Source of the DNA: Methylacidiphilales bacterium
Lineage (GTDB): Bacteria > Verrucomicrobiota > Verrucomicrobiia > Methylacidiphilales > UBA1321
Length of the DNA stretch: 64,000 nucleotides
Reading direction: 5' to 3'
NCBI GenBank assembly: GCA_021272165.1
Contig: JAJSLK010000014.1
Location: forward strand, 118,411 to 182,410
Made by a program: the position numbers and the translations under genes. Of the stretch, positions 44,737 through 53,951 are shown in pieces (positions within the stretch are counted from its first letter, which is position 1; every line of letters starts with the position of its first letter). The notes beneath the pieces are model-generated. The model had not been told where the DNA came from, searched no databases, and saw only the letters and a list, made by a program, of their open reading frames with translations.

Positions 44737-45895
44737 AGGACCATTTGACGTAAAGGTTTCGCTGCTCCTCAGTAGTCCAAGCCGTGTCAAAGACGGCATG
44801 GCGGATACCAAGGTTGTCGGCCACCAGAACCTGCTGAAGATGGGGCCCGTGGAGGGTCATCTGACTGAAATAATCGACCTGCAGGGCCACGGCGATGTCG
44901 GCCATCTTACGATAGATAAAATAAGTGATGAAAGCGCAGCGGGAGGGCTCGGCAACCTGCGAGCCCTCGACCAGTTCGCCCATGAGGTTCACTTTCCAGT
45001 GGGCGCTGACCTGCGGAAGCTGCGTTTCCCCGACCGGAGCAACCCCCGCTTCAGGAATGGGAAGAACCCCAGTGGCGGTCGCCGCTTCGGCGGACAAGGG
45101 TGGCGCTTCGGCTATCACATCGGGCACAACGGCCTCTGGTGGGGTATCGGCGGCAACGAGGAGCTGGCCGGCAGGAGGTTGGAGGTCAGGGCTGAGCGCT
45201 CCTGAACTCTCCGCCTTGGCCAGTAATTGGCGGTAAGGGATCTCAATTGTGCGGGGCGGGACATGGGTCAGTTTCATCGACTTGACCCGGACGCGGCCGC
45301 TGTCCCAGTGGATCATTTCGTGAAAAGCCCCCTCCCCGCTTTTGCCTGGGTACTGGGCGTGATAGACCTCGCCGCGATAGATGAAGATGTCGCCGCTCAT
45401 GCTGTTGCTGCGGACCAGCAGAAGGATCGAATCGCCCGAAAGGCAATGGGTCTGGACGCTGTCGGCGAGGATGACCGGCGGATCCTCGACATGCCCCGGA
45501 AGTTTTTGCGTGCCATCGGGGCGTTCGAGCAGCTTGCGGATTTCGGTCAGGGCGCGATGCATGTCCTCGGGCCGGATGGGCCGGTCGAGGAACAGATCGG
45601 CGCCGTTCTGATAGGCATGAGCGCGGGAAATCTCATCAGGCAGGTCGCTGACGATGACAAACTTGGTCGCGGGTGCCTGCTGCTTCATGAGCAGGAGCAA
45701 CTGGAGGCCGTCCATCGAATCGAGAATGGCATCGAGCAGGATCAAGTCGTACTGCTGGGGCAGCAGCTGCATGGCGCGCAGGGCGTCAAGTTCCACATCG
45801 ATGCGGCTGGGGCCGTCGCTGAGCCGGGCCAGCCCTTCGCGCATGACCTGCGCATAATCTCGTAACGTAGTGAGAATCAATCCCTGGCGCAGCAT
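44720..45895 (-). CDS. Response regulator with PATAN (DUF4388) domain
   Basis: 391 aa. Residues 1-125 form a receiver domain: LILLDAILDSMDGLQLL carries the phospho-Asp and FVIVSDLPDEISRA..GADLFLDRPI the Thr/Ser and Lys positions. Residues about 155-215 form a PATAN domain (GDIFIYRGEVYHAQYPGKSG). A Pro/Ala-rich linker leads to a C-terminal domain (about 300-391) that may be another roadblock-like fold. It couples to the roadblock gene downstream, suggesting a signalling pair. The cognate kinase is not nearby. Confidence 0.78.
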   Translation of the reverse strand: MLRQGLILTTLRDYAQVMREGLARLSDGPSRIDVELDALRAMQLLPQQYDLILLDAILDSMDGLQLLLLMKQQAPATKFVIVSDLPDEISRAHAYQNGADLFLDRPIRPEDMHRALTEIRKLLERPDGTQKLPGHVEDPPVILADSVQTHCLSGDSILLLVRSNSMSGDIFIYRGEVYHAQYPGKSGEGAFHEMIHWDSGRVRVKSMKLTHVPPRTIEIPYRQLLAKAESSGALSPDLQPPAGQLLVAADTPPEAVVPDVIAEAPPLSAEAATATGVLPIPEAGVAPVGETQLPQVSAHWKVNLMGELVEGSQVAEPSRCAFITYFIYRKMADIAVALQVDYFSQMTLHGPHLQQVLVADNLGIRHAVFDTAWTTEEQRNLYVKWSCEQSL

Positions 45896-46130
45896 AAGAT
45901 CAGCTTTTTAGAAAATGAAGAAAATTGGCCGACAAAAAGGCGCGGGTTTCCTTTTCATGGTGCGTGAAAAGAAACAAGGCGACATCCTCCAGCGGCGTTA
46001 TGTTCTCCCTCAGCCGCATGGTGTAACCGTAAATCGCGGAAGCAGTTACTCAAGTCTATTTCGAAGTGAAGCCCAGTATAGTAACGCGGTCTTGCCATCA
46101 TCTTAATAGGGGCCCTAACTTCAACTCTTC

Positions 46131-48956
46131 ATGTCGTTGATCCATCGAATCCTCCAGCGGCTTATGGGCGTTGCTGCCCGCCTGGTCTGTGCCTTTCCCG
46201 GCCTGATCCTCACTCTGGGGATACTCTTCGCCGCCCTGGGCATCTGGGTGGTGGTGACCCGCTTTAACGTGGTCAACAATACCAGCGACCTGCTCAGCGA
46301 TAAGTCTCCCCAAAAACAGGAATACAACAACTTGGTGCAGGAGTTCGGCAGCGATTCCCGTTTTATCGTGTTCATCCGGTCTCCTGACCAGGCGAAAAAC
46401 CGCCAGGCGGCAGACGAAATTGGCGCTTATCTTCAGTCGGACGCGCTCAAACCCCATATCGCGGCGGTGCTGTGCAAGATCGATTACTCCAACCTCAAGC
46501 CCCGCCTCCTCTTCACGTGCAGCGTCGATGAGCTGAAGAAAATCGCCGACGACATCGAATCGGAGCTCAACATGCAGCAGAAGAGCGAGAAGGATTCCCA
46601 GCAAATCGCGCTCGACCTCAATTCGATCCTCGACGAAGCCAACCAGAAATTCAACGACAAGTACCTGCGGCAATCGAAGAACTGGAAGGACTTCACGCCT
46701 TTCGTCGACCGGTTCATTTCGATCCTGAACAAGATTTCCGCCCAGGCGGAGGGAAAGAGTTCCACGCAAAAAACCGATAATTTTTCGAGTGACGCCAGTT
46801 CCTTTGACGACTTCGATGCCGACGAGATGCTGGCGCAGCACGAGTATTTCAGCATGCAGGACGGCCAGACAGTTGCTGTTTTCGCCTATCCGGGCGAGGA
46901 GGAGAAAGATTCCGATACCCCCTTCAGCAATACGGTCGCCAAAATCCGGACGCAGCTGGAGCAGATGCAGAAAGACCCGAAGTATCAAGGTGTTGAAATG
47001 AAGCTGACCGGAGAACCGGCGCTCGATGCCGACCAGATCGCCTCAGCCAATACCGACACCGCCAAGGCCACCGCGATCACCCTCATCTTGATCGCGGGCC
47101 TTTTTCTCTTCAGCTACCGGGCTCTCCTTCGCCCCCTCTTCACCTTTTTGGCCCTGATCATGGCGGTACTCTGGTCGCTCGGCTTCGCGCTGATCGAAGT
47201 CGGTCATTTTAACATCCTCTCCATTGCGGTCATTCCGATGGTCCTCGGCATCGGCATCGATTTCGGCATCCAGATTCTGGGCCGCTATGAGGAGGAGCTC
47301 GGCAAGCACAGCAATATCAACCAGGCCGTGACCGCCGCCCTCCAGCATACCGGTGTAGCCATCATCACCGGCGGCAGCACCACCGCCGCGGCGTTCTTCA
47401 CCCTTTGCTTCAACGACTTTGTCGGTCTGGCGGAGCTTGGTGTCATTGCGGGAATGAGCATGGTCTTTTGCATCCTGGCCAATCTGCTTGTGCTCCCGGC
47501 CATCTTCATCCTGCGCGACCGCCCGCGCACGCCGGAGGAACTTCAGGCGCAATCGAGCAACTCGGCCTGGAATTTTATCCATTCCTGGGACAAGGACATG
47601 GTACGGACGCCGTGGCTCTGGATCGTCCTTTCGATCATTATTTCGATCATTTCCATCCTGAGTCTTCCCCGCCTGGCGTTCGACTACAACCTGCTCCACT
47701 TGCAAGCTCCCACGGGGCCCGCTGTGCAGGCCCTTTACGAGTTGATGGACGCCTCCAAGAATGACCAGGGCGAAGAGGTCTCGACCATCTATGCCTCCGT
47801 GGTGGCGGACAATATCGACGAAGCGCGTCAGCTCAAGGACAAGCTCCTCTCCCTCCCCGTAGTGGCCAAGATCGATTCAATCCTCGATCTCGTTCCGGAG
47901 CATCAGGACGAAAAAATGCCGGTTATCCAGCGGATCGTCACGGCGGCAAACAAACTCAAGGTCAAACCATCGACCGGCCAGGCGGTCGACATCCCCCGCG
48001 CCCGGCGCGACATCGCGAGCCTCCTCACCCAGGCCCAGGAGGGGCTTAAAGAGGCCCGCGGTTATATGAATGTCTCCAAAGTGGCCAAGCAGGCCGTGAC
48101 CGATTTCAGCAAGCTCGTTCCGGCTTTGCAGCGGGCCAACAAGGCGTTGAACTCCGCCCCCATTGCCACCATCCAGCAGCGGTTCGACGCCTCCTCCACA
48201 GGCGCCTTCAGCCGGATGCAAAACAACATGACACTGCTCAAGACCCAGAAGGCTGACCGGGGACTGTCGCTGGCCGATCTTCCGCCCCAGCTGCAGAAAC
48301 TCTTTGTCTCTCCCGATGGCAAAATCCTTCTTCAGGTTTACGGCAAAAAAGATTTGTGGGAACGAGCCCCGGACAAGGAGTTCACGAAGGCGGTCCTGGC
48401 CGTCGCGCCCAAAGCGACCGGCACGCCGATCCTGAATTTCTATTACATCGACCTGCTGCGGGTAAGCTATCTCTGGGCGTCGGTCTGGGCCTTCGTGGCC
48501 ATCGTTGTCCTGATCTCTTTCCACTTCCAAAGCATCAAGTATTTGCTCCTTACCCTCACGCCGCTGGTTCTGGCCGTGCTTTGGCGCACCGGCGCGATGG
48601 TCTGGCTTAACATCGATTTCAATCCGGCCAATATCGTCACGCTGCCGCTGATTATTGGCATCGACGTCGCCTTCGGCGTTTACATCATCGACCGCTATCG
48701 CGAAGACGGCAAACTCAGCATCTTTTCGGGCAGCACCGGCAAGGCGATCATCATGTCGTCCCTCACCTCGCTCTTCGGCTTCAGCTCCCTGCTCGTTTCG
48801 CGGTTCCGCGGGATGTATTCGATCGGCCAACTCATGTCGCTGGGTATCGCCATCGGACTGGTCACGGCCATCTTTATTCTGCCTCAGATCCTGGCGCTAT
48901 TGAAACCCGGCCCGCCCGAGGGGCCTCCGTCGGACGGTCCGAAGCCCAACTCCTGA
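46131..48956 (+). CDS. RND/MMPL exporter, HpnN-like
   Basis: 941 aa, twelve transmembrane helices in two halves. TM1 lies near residue 25. A large periplasmic loop follows (about 45-310), then helices 2-6 with GIGIDFGIQILGRYEEE, a second loop (about 520-770), and a second helix set with IIGIDVAFGVYIIDRYRED. The paired GID motifs in TM4 and TM10 are the proton relay of RND proteins. It resembles hopanoid transporter HpnN and other lipid exporters. It heads a rightward cluster with envelope genes, so lipid or glycolipid export is likely. Confidence 0.85.
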   Translation: MSLIHRILQRLMGVAARLVCAFPGLILTLGILFAALGIWVVVTRFNVVNNTSDLLSDKSPQKQEYNNLVQEFGSDSRFIVFIRSPDQAKNRQAADEIGAYLQSDALKPHIAAVLCKIDYSNLKPRLLFTCSVDELKKIADDIESELNMQQKSEKDSQQIALDLNSILDEANQKFNDKYLRQSKNWKDFTPFVDRFISILNKISAQAEGKSSTQKTDNFSSDASSFDDFDADEMLAQHEYFSMQDGQTVAVFAYPGEEEKDSDTPFSNTVAKIRTQLEQMQKDPKYQGVEMKLTGEPALDADQIASANTDTAKATAITLILIAGLFLFSYRALLRPLFTFLALIMAVLWSLGFALIEVGHFNILSIAVIPMVLGIGIDFGIQILGRYEEELGKHSNINQAVTAALQHTGVAIITGGSTTAAAFFTLCFNDFVGLAELGVIAGMSMVFCILANLLVLPAIFILRDRPRTPEELQAQSSNSAWNFIHSWDKDMVRTPWLWIVLSIIISIISILSLPRLAFDYNLLHLQAPTGPAVQALYELMDASKNDQGEEVSTIYASVVADNIDEARQLKDKLLSLPVVAKIDSILDLVPEHQDEKMPVIQRIVTAANKLKVKPSTGQAVDIPRARRDIASLLTQAQEGLKEARGYMNVSKVAKQAVTDFSKLVPALQRANKALNSAPIATIQQRFDASSTGAFSRMQNNMTLLKTQKADRGLSLADLPPQLQKLFVSPDGKILLQVYGKKDLWERAPDKEFTKAVLAVAPKATGTPILNFYYIDLLRVSYLWASVWAFVAIVVLISFHFQSIKYLLLTLTPLVLAVLWRTGAMVWLNIDFNPANIVTLPLIIGIDVAFGVYIIDRYREDGKLSIFSGSTGKAIIMSSLTSLFGFSSLLVSRFRGMYSIGQLMSLGIAIGLVTAIFILPQILALLKPGPPEGPPSDGPKPNS

Positions 48957-48975
48957 CTTGCCGGAGGTGACATGC

Positions 48976-51558
48976 TTGGAGAAACTGCCTGCCGTGCATG
49001 ATGTTGCCTCCGCGGTGCCCATCGCCGCGACCGATTTGCCGCGCCTGCAAGTACGGGCCAAGTTTTTCTTCGAAGGCGAAAAGAAATTCTACTTACAGGG
49101 CGTAACCTACGGACCATTCCGGCCCGCAACCGAAGGCGGCCCGAATCTGCCGACGCCGGAAAAAGTCTCGATCGACTTCGGCCTGATGCGCGACCTCGGG
49201 ATCAATGTGGTCCGCGTTTACCACACGCCGCCGCGCTGGTTCCTTGACCTGGCCCAGAACTACCGCCTGCGGATCATGGTCACCATTCCCTGGCACAAGC
49301 GGGTCCTTTTCCTCGACGACCGCGAAGCCCTCGACACGATCCGGCAAAACGTGGCCAAGGCGGCTCAGGCCAACGCCGGCCATCCGGCGATGCTCGGCTT
49401 CTTCATCGACAATGAAATCCCGGCCGATCTGGTACGCTGGTACGGCGCCCGGCGGATGGAGGAATTTCTTAATTCGCTGGTGCGGATCGTGAAGAAAAAT
49501 GACCCCGGCGCCCTGGCCGCCTATGCCAATTTTCCGCCGACCGAATACCTCCTGCCCAGCGAAGTCGATTTCTACAGCTACAACGTCTATCTTCATCGCC
49601 AAAAGGACCTGATCAATTATCTCGGCCGCCTGCAAAATCTCGCCGGGGACAAGCCGCTGATCCTGAGCGAATTTGGGATGGATACGATCCGGCATCCGGA
49701 GGAAGAGCAGGCGCGGCTGCTGACCGAACATGTCACCGCGGTATTTCAAAGCGGATTGGCCGGGACGTTTATCTTTTCATGGACGGACGAGTGGTTCACC
49801 GACGGCGTTGATGTGACCGACTGGGCCTTTGGCATCATCACCAGCGATCGTCGTCCCAAAGCGAGCTACCGCGCCCTCCAGCCGCTGCTGAAAAATCCGG
49901 AGCGTCCTCTTTATGAGCGCTTCAAGCCGGAAACGGAATTGCCGATGGTCTCGGTCATCGTCTGTTCCTACAATGGCGCACGTACGCTCCGCGACTGCCT
50001 GATTTCGCTCCAGGACCTCAATTATCCCAAGTACGAGGTAATTTTTGTCGACGATGGTTCGAAGGACAACACGCAGAAAATCATGACTGATTTTCCGAAA
50101 GTGCGGAACATCGTGCAGAAAAACCGCGGTCTGAGCGTGGCGCGCAATGTCGGCATCGCGGCCGCGGAGGGCGAAGTCGTCGCTTTCACCGACTCCGATT
50201 GCATGGCCGATCGCGACTGGCTCTTCTTTCTCGTTCACACCCTGCTTTCGGCCGACTTCGCTGCGGTGGGCGGACCGAACATCTCCCCACCCGCAACCGA
50301 TTGGATCCAGGCCACGGTGGGCGCCGCGCCGGGCTCGCCAAGCCATGTGCTGCTCACCGACACCATCGCCGAGCATGTGCCAGGCTGCAACATGGCCTAT
50401 CACAAATGGGCGCTCGACGAAATCGGTGGCTTCGATCCTGAGTACCGCAAGGCAGGCGACGATGTCGACGTCTGCTGGCGGCTGATGCAGCGCGGCTATC
50501 AGATCGGTTTCAGCCCCGCCGCCGTGGTCTGGCATTATCGGCGGTTCGAGGTGCGCACTTATTTCAGCCAGCAGCTCGGTTACGGCGAAGCCGAGGCGAT
50601 GCTCCGTTACAAGCATCTCCAATACTTCGGCCCGACCGGTACGGCCATCTGGCATGGCAACGTCTATACCCAGGCCCGGAACGATTCGCTGTTTTCCCGG
50701 CCCGTGATTTATCATGGCATCTTCGGCACGGGACTTTTCCAGTGCATCTATCCGAAGCGCTACTCCCCCTTCGCGGCGCTGCTCAGCAGCCTCGAATGGC
50801 TCGCCGTGACGCTCTTTATCTTTTTCCTCTCGATTCCCCTTCCCTCGCTCCGGCTCATCCCGCTGATCATGTTCGCGCTGACCCTTGCGGTCGGGCTCGG
50901 CTACATGGCGCAGGCGCGGATTGAAGCGAAATTCGACAGCATTCCAGCGCGATTACTTTTGCTCTATCTCGCCATTATGCAGCCGTGGCGGAGGGCCTGG
51001 GCGCGCTACTTTACCTGGTTGCGCGGAAAGCGGACGCCCCCCTCAGTCATCGAGGCGAAGGAAGATGCCCCGCATCTTGCCGTAAGCTGGCACAACGCCG
51101 GCAGTCTTGCCTTCTGGAGCGAAACCGGCCTGGAGCGCTCACATCTCCTGATCCGGACCGAGGAGCTGCTCGACGAAGAGGGCTGGAAATTCTCGCTCGA
51201 TACGGGCTGGACAAATTGGGATCTTCATGTCTTCGCCAGCCGCTGGTGGAACCTGCGCCTGCTGACCATGACCGAAATTTATCCGCACGGAAAGCGGCTG
51301 ACGCGCGTGGGTAATTTCCTCAACGTCAGCACGTTTTCCTCGCTGGTTGGAGGACTCCTCTTCACCTTTTCGCTCGTGACTATGCTGACTCGCCCAAGCA
51401 CCTGCCGGTACATCCTCGTGGCCAATTTCCTCCTCGCGATTCCCTGGTTCATCCACGGCCTGCGCCTGCGTCACCGTCTTGCCGAACTGGTGGAAGTCGC
51501 TGCCATTCGCGCCGGCCTTCAGCCGTTGGGAAAAGCGAAGAGCGGCGCAAAGCCATGA
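48976..51558 (+). CDS. Fusion of clan GH-A-like hydrolase and GT2 glycosyltransferase
   Basis: About 860 aa from TTG 48976, which has ggagg 8 nt upstream; the open frame begins at TTG 48958. Residues about 30-310 form a TIM-barrel hydrolase, with Glu147 in FFIDNEIP (acid/base) and Glu232 in ILSEFGMD (nucleophile), as in GH2/GH5 enzymes. Residues about 320-560 form a GT2 domain, with VSVIVCSYNGA, VDDGSKDN, TDSDC (about 406) and GGFDPEY..GDDVDVCWR. Four C-terminal transmembrane helices lie at about 595-660 and 780-835. A membrane enzyme that builds or edits a beta-glycan is inferred. Confidence 0.82.
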   Translation: MEKLPAVHDVASAVPIAATDLPRLQVRAKFFFEGEKKFYLQGVTYGPFRPATEGGPNLPTPEKVSIDFGLMRDLGINVVRVYHTPPRWFLDLAQNYRLRIMVTIPWHKRVLFLDDREALDTIRQNVAKAAQANAGHPAMLGFFIDNEIPADLVRWYGARRMEEFLNSLVRIVKKNDPGALAAYANFPPTEYLLPSEVDFYSYNVYLHRQKDLINYLGRLQNLAGDKPLILSEFGMDTIRHPEEEQARLLTEHVTAVFQSGLAGTFIFSWTDEWFTDGVDVTDWAFGIITSDRRPKASYRALQPLLKNPERPLYERFKPETELPMVSVIVCSYNGARTLRDCLISLQDLNYPKYEVIFVDDGSKDNTQKIMTDFPKVRNIVQKNRGLSVARNVGIAAAEGEVVAFTDSDCMADRDWLFFLVHTLLSADFAAVGGPNISPPATDWIQATVGAAPGSPSHVLLTDTIAEHVPGCNMAYHKWALDEIGGFDPEYRKAGDDVDVCWRLMQRGYQIGFSPAAVVWHYRRFEVRTYFSQQLGYGEAEAMLRYKHLQYFGPTGTAIWHGNVYTQARNDSLFSRPVIYHGIFGTGLFQCIYPKRYSPFAALLSSLEWLAVTLFIFFLSIPLPSLRLIPLIMFALTLAVGLGYMAQARIEAKFDSIPARLLLLYLAIMQPWRRAWARYFTWLRGKRTPPSVIEAKEDAPHLAVSWHNAGSLAFWSETGLERSHLLIRTEELLDEEGWKFSLDTGWTNWDLHVFASRWWNLRLLTMTEIYPHGKRLTRVGNFLNVSTFSSLVGGLLFTFSLVTMLTRPSTCRYILVANFLLAIPWFIHGLRLRHRLAELVEVAAIRAGLQPLGKAKSGAKP

Positions 51559-51595
51559 TCGGTCCGGCCATGGCAGCCTCAAGGGGACATTCACT

Positions 51596-53380
51596 GTGAA
51601 TCTCTACCGTCGCGTCATCGGCTATTACCGGCCTCATCTGGGCACAATCTGCTTCAGCCTGATCCTGCTCGTCATCGGCGTTAATTTCAGCCTGCTCAAA
51701 TACTGGCCAATCCAGTGGGTCATCGACCATGTCGTCACCGTCGGGCGGGGCGGTAAGGTTCATTGGGCCACGTTCAATTTTTCGACCTACCAGGCCGACC
51801 TCTTCGCCGCCGTCGCGATGCTCGTGATCTATCTTCTGGCGGGACTCCTCGGCTTCTGGCGCAACTACGTTTCGATTGAGGTCGGCTTGAAGGCGCTGCT
51901 GCAACTCCGCACCCAACTCTACTCCTATCTTCAATATCTACCCCTCCACTTCCACGACCGGCGCCGCAGCGGCGACTCGACCTTTCGCGTCGCCTACGAT
52001 TCGCAGGCGATCCAGACCTTTTTCAACCGCGGCTTCGATACCGTGTTCGGTTCGGTCATCACCCTGCTGACGACCTTCGCCTACATGTTCGCCATGGATC
52101 CGATCCTGGCCGGCGTGTCGCTACTGATTCTTCCTCTGCTCTGGGCTACGATCTATTTTTTCTCGGCGCGCGTGCGGCGCCAGACCATGACACTCCAGCA
52201 GGAGGAAAGCGACGTCCTCGCCCGCGCCAGCGAAGGCCTGACCAGCATCCGCATCGTCCATGCCTTCGGCCAGGAGGAATACGAGGTGCGCGAATTCGAG
52301 CGCGAGGCCCGGTCGAGCTACGCGGCCAATCTTAACCTCACCATCACCAACGCGATCTCAAGCCTAGCCGTCTCGGGCGTCATGGCGCTGGGGCTGTCCG
52401 CGGTGCTCTACGTCGCGACGCTGCATATCCTGGCTGGACAGCTTACTGTCGGCAAGCTGACCCTCTTCCTCGCTTACGTCAATATGCTTTATCAACCGCT
52501 GGAACAGCTCAGCTACACCGCCTGGGCGCTCGAAGGCGCGGCGGCGGGAATGCAGCGCGTTTTCGAGATTCTCGACGCCGAGGATTCCGTGCCGGAAAAA
52601 CCGGGAGCCAAACCGATGCCCCGCGCGAAGGGCCAAATTGCCTTCGAGAACGTCAGCTTTGCTTACGAACCCGAGCATCCCATCCTGCGCGGAGTCAGCC
52701 TGGCCATTAAGCCCGGCCAGACCGTGGCGCTGGTAGGTGGAACCGGCGCGGGCAAGACGACGCTTCTTTCCCTCGTGCCCCGCTTCTATGATCCCAATTC
52801 GGGTACCGTGCGAATCGATGGTTCCGACGTCCGTGACGCGACCAAAAAATCGCTCCGGGCCAATATCTCCGTCGTCTTGCAGGATACGCTACTGCTCTCC
52901 GGCACTGTGCTGGAGAATATCGCCTATGGCCGCCCCGAAGCAACCCGCGCCGAAATCGAAGCCGCAGCCCAAGCGGCCCAGGCCCATGCCTTCATCGAAA
53001 AATTGCCGCTCGGTTACGCAACGCCGGTGGGCGAGCGCGGCGTGCGGCTCAGCGGCGGCCAGAAACAACGCATCGGACTCGCCCGTGCCTTCCTGAAAAA
53101 TGCCCCGATCCTACTCCTCGACGAGCCGACCAGTGCCCTCGACCTCGAAACCGAGGCCGAAATCATGGAGACGCTTCACGACCTGATGCGGCGGTTCACC
53201 ACGCTCATCGTCACCCATCGCCTGAGCACAATCCATCACGTCGATTGCATTCATGTGCTCGAGGAAGGCCGGGTGGTCGAATCAGGCACCGGCGCGGAAT
53301 TGCTGGCCCGCCATGGTGTCTACGCCCGGCTCTGGAACGCCGCCACCCAGGAGCGGCAAACGGCGGCAAAAGCGGTTTAG
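51596..53380 (+). CDS. MsbA-like ABC exporter (half transporter)
   Basis: 594 aa from GTG 51596, with aagggga 8 nt upstream; the longer frame would overlap the preceding gene and adds unlikely sequence. Six transmembrane helices (about 1-310) precede a nucleotide-binding domain: Walker A GGTGAGKTT, LSGGQKQRIGLARA, ILLLDEPTSALD and THRLST. Fused permease-ATPase of the lipid A/lipid export type; it works as a homodimer. Next to the GH-GT2 fusion and the RND exporter it probably flips a glycolipid. Confidence 0.88.
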   Translation: MNLYRRVIGYYRPHLGTICFSLILLVIGVNFSLLKYWPIQWVIDHVVTVGRGGKVHWATFNFSTYQADLFAAVAMLVIYLLAGLLGFWRNYVSIEVGLKALLQLRTQLYSYLQYLPLHFHDRRRSGDSTFRVAYDSQAIQTFFNRGFDTVFGSVITLLTTFAYMFAMDPILAGVSLLILPLLWATIYFFSARVRRQTMTLQQEESDVLARASEGLTSIRIVHAFGQEEYEVREFEREARSSYAANLNLTITNAISSLAVSGVMALGLSAVLYVATLHILAGQLTVGKLTLFLAYVNMLYQPLEQLSYTAWALEGAAAGMQRVFEILDAEDSVPEKPGAKPMPRAKGQIAFENVSFAYEPEHPILRGVSLAIKPGQTVALVGGTGAGKTTLLSLVPRFYDPNSGTVRIDGSDVRDATKKSLRANISVVLQDTLLLSGTVLENIAYGRPEATRAEIEAAAQAAQAHAFIEKLPLGYATPVGERGVRLSGGQKQRIGLARAFLKNAPILLLDEPTSALDLETEAEIMETLHDLMRRFTTLIVTHRLSTIHHVDCIHVLEEGRVVESGTGAELLARHGVYARLWNAATQERQTAAKAV

Positions 53381-53426
53381 CAAGGACTCGCTTTTCCAAA
53401 AACGCTGTGCTTAGCTTTTCATCTCT

Positions 53427-53930
53427 ATGAAACTACTGTCGACGCTTTCGCACCCCCATTTTGCCATAGCCGGAATACTTGTTTTCGCCCTTTCAGTCGG
53501 AGCCGCGAATCAAATGCCGCTCCAGGCGCAAACGAACGCTCCCGCCGCAGCCGACGCCAACGTTGACAAGGAAACAGGCAAGCCGGTCGTCACGACCCCA
53601 AGCGGCCTGAAATATGTCGACCTCGCCGTTGGAACCGGCCCGGCAGTCAAAACCGGCGACCACGTCACAGTCAAATATGTCGGTCGGCTGCTCAACGGCA
53701 CCAAGTTCGACGCCTCCGCCGATCACGGTGGCACCTTCGACTACGTGCAGGGTGTGACTTCCCTGATCGCGGGCTGGACCGAGGGAACCTCGACCATGAA
53801 AGTCGGGGGCAAGCGCAAGCTGATCATCCCTCCCCAGCTCGGTTACGGCCTCGCGGGCGCAGGCGATGTCATTCCGCCCAACGCGACGCTGATCTTCGAG
53901 ATCGAACTGGTCGCCATCAATCCCAGCTAG
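53427..53930 (+). CDS. Exported FKBP-type peptidyl-prolyl isomerase
   Basis: 167 aa. A signal peptide (about 1-30, FAIAGILVFALSVGAANQ) and a short Ala/Thr linker precede one FKBP domain: VKYVGRLLNGTKFDAS, FDYVQGVTSLIAGW, IIPPQLGYG and IPPNATLIFEIEL. It accelerates proline isomerisation in periplasmic proteins. glmM follows after 21 bp. Confidence 0.92.
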   Translation: MKLLSTLSHPHFAIAGILVFALSVGAANQMPLQAQTNAPAAADANVDKETGKPVVTTPSGLKYVDLAVGTGPAVKTGDHVTVKYVGRLLNGTKFDASADHGGTFDYVQGVTSLIAGWTEGTSTMKVGGKRKLIIPPQLGYGLAGAGDVIPPNATLIFEIELVAINPS

Positions 53931-53951
53931 TCCTCGCAAGGCATTTCAACC

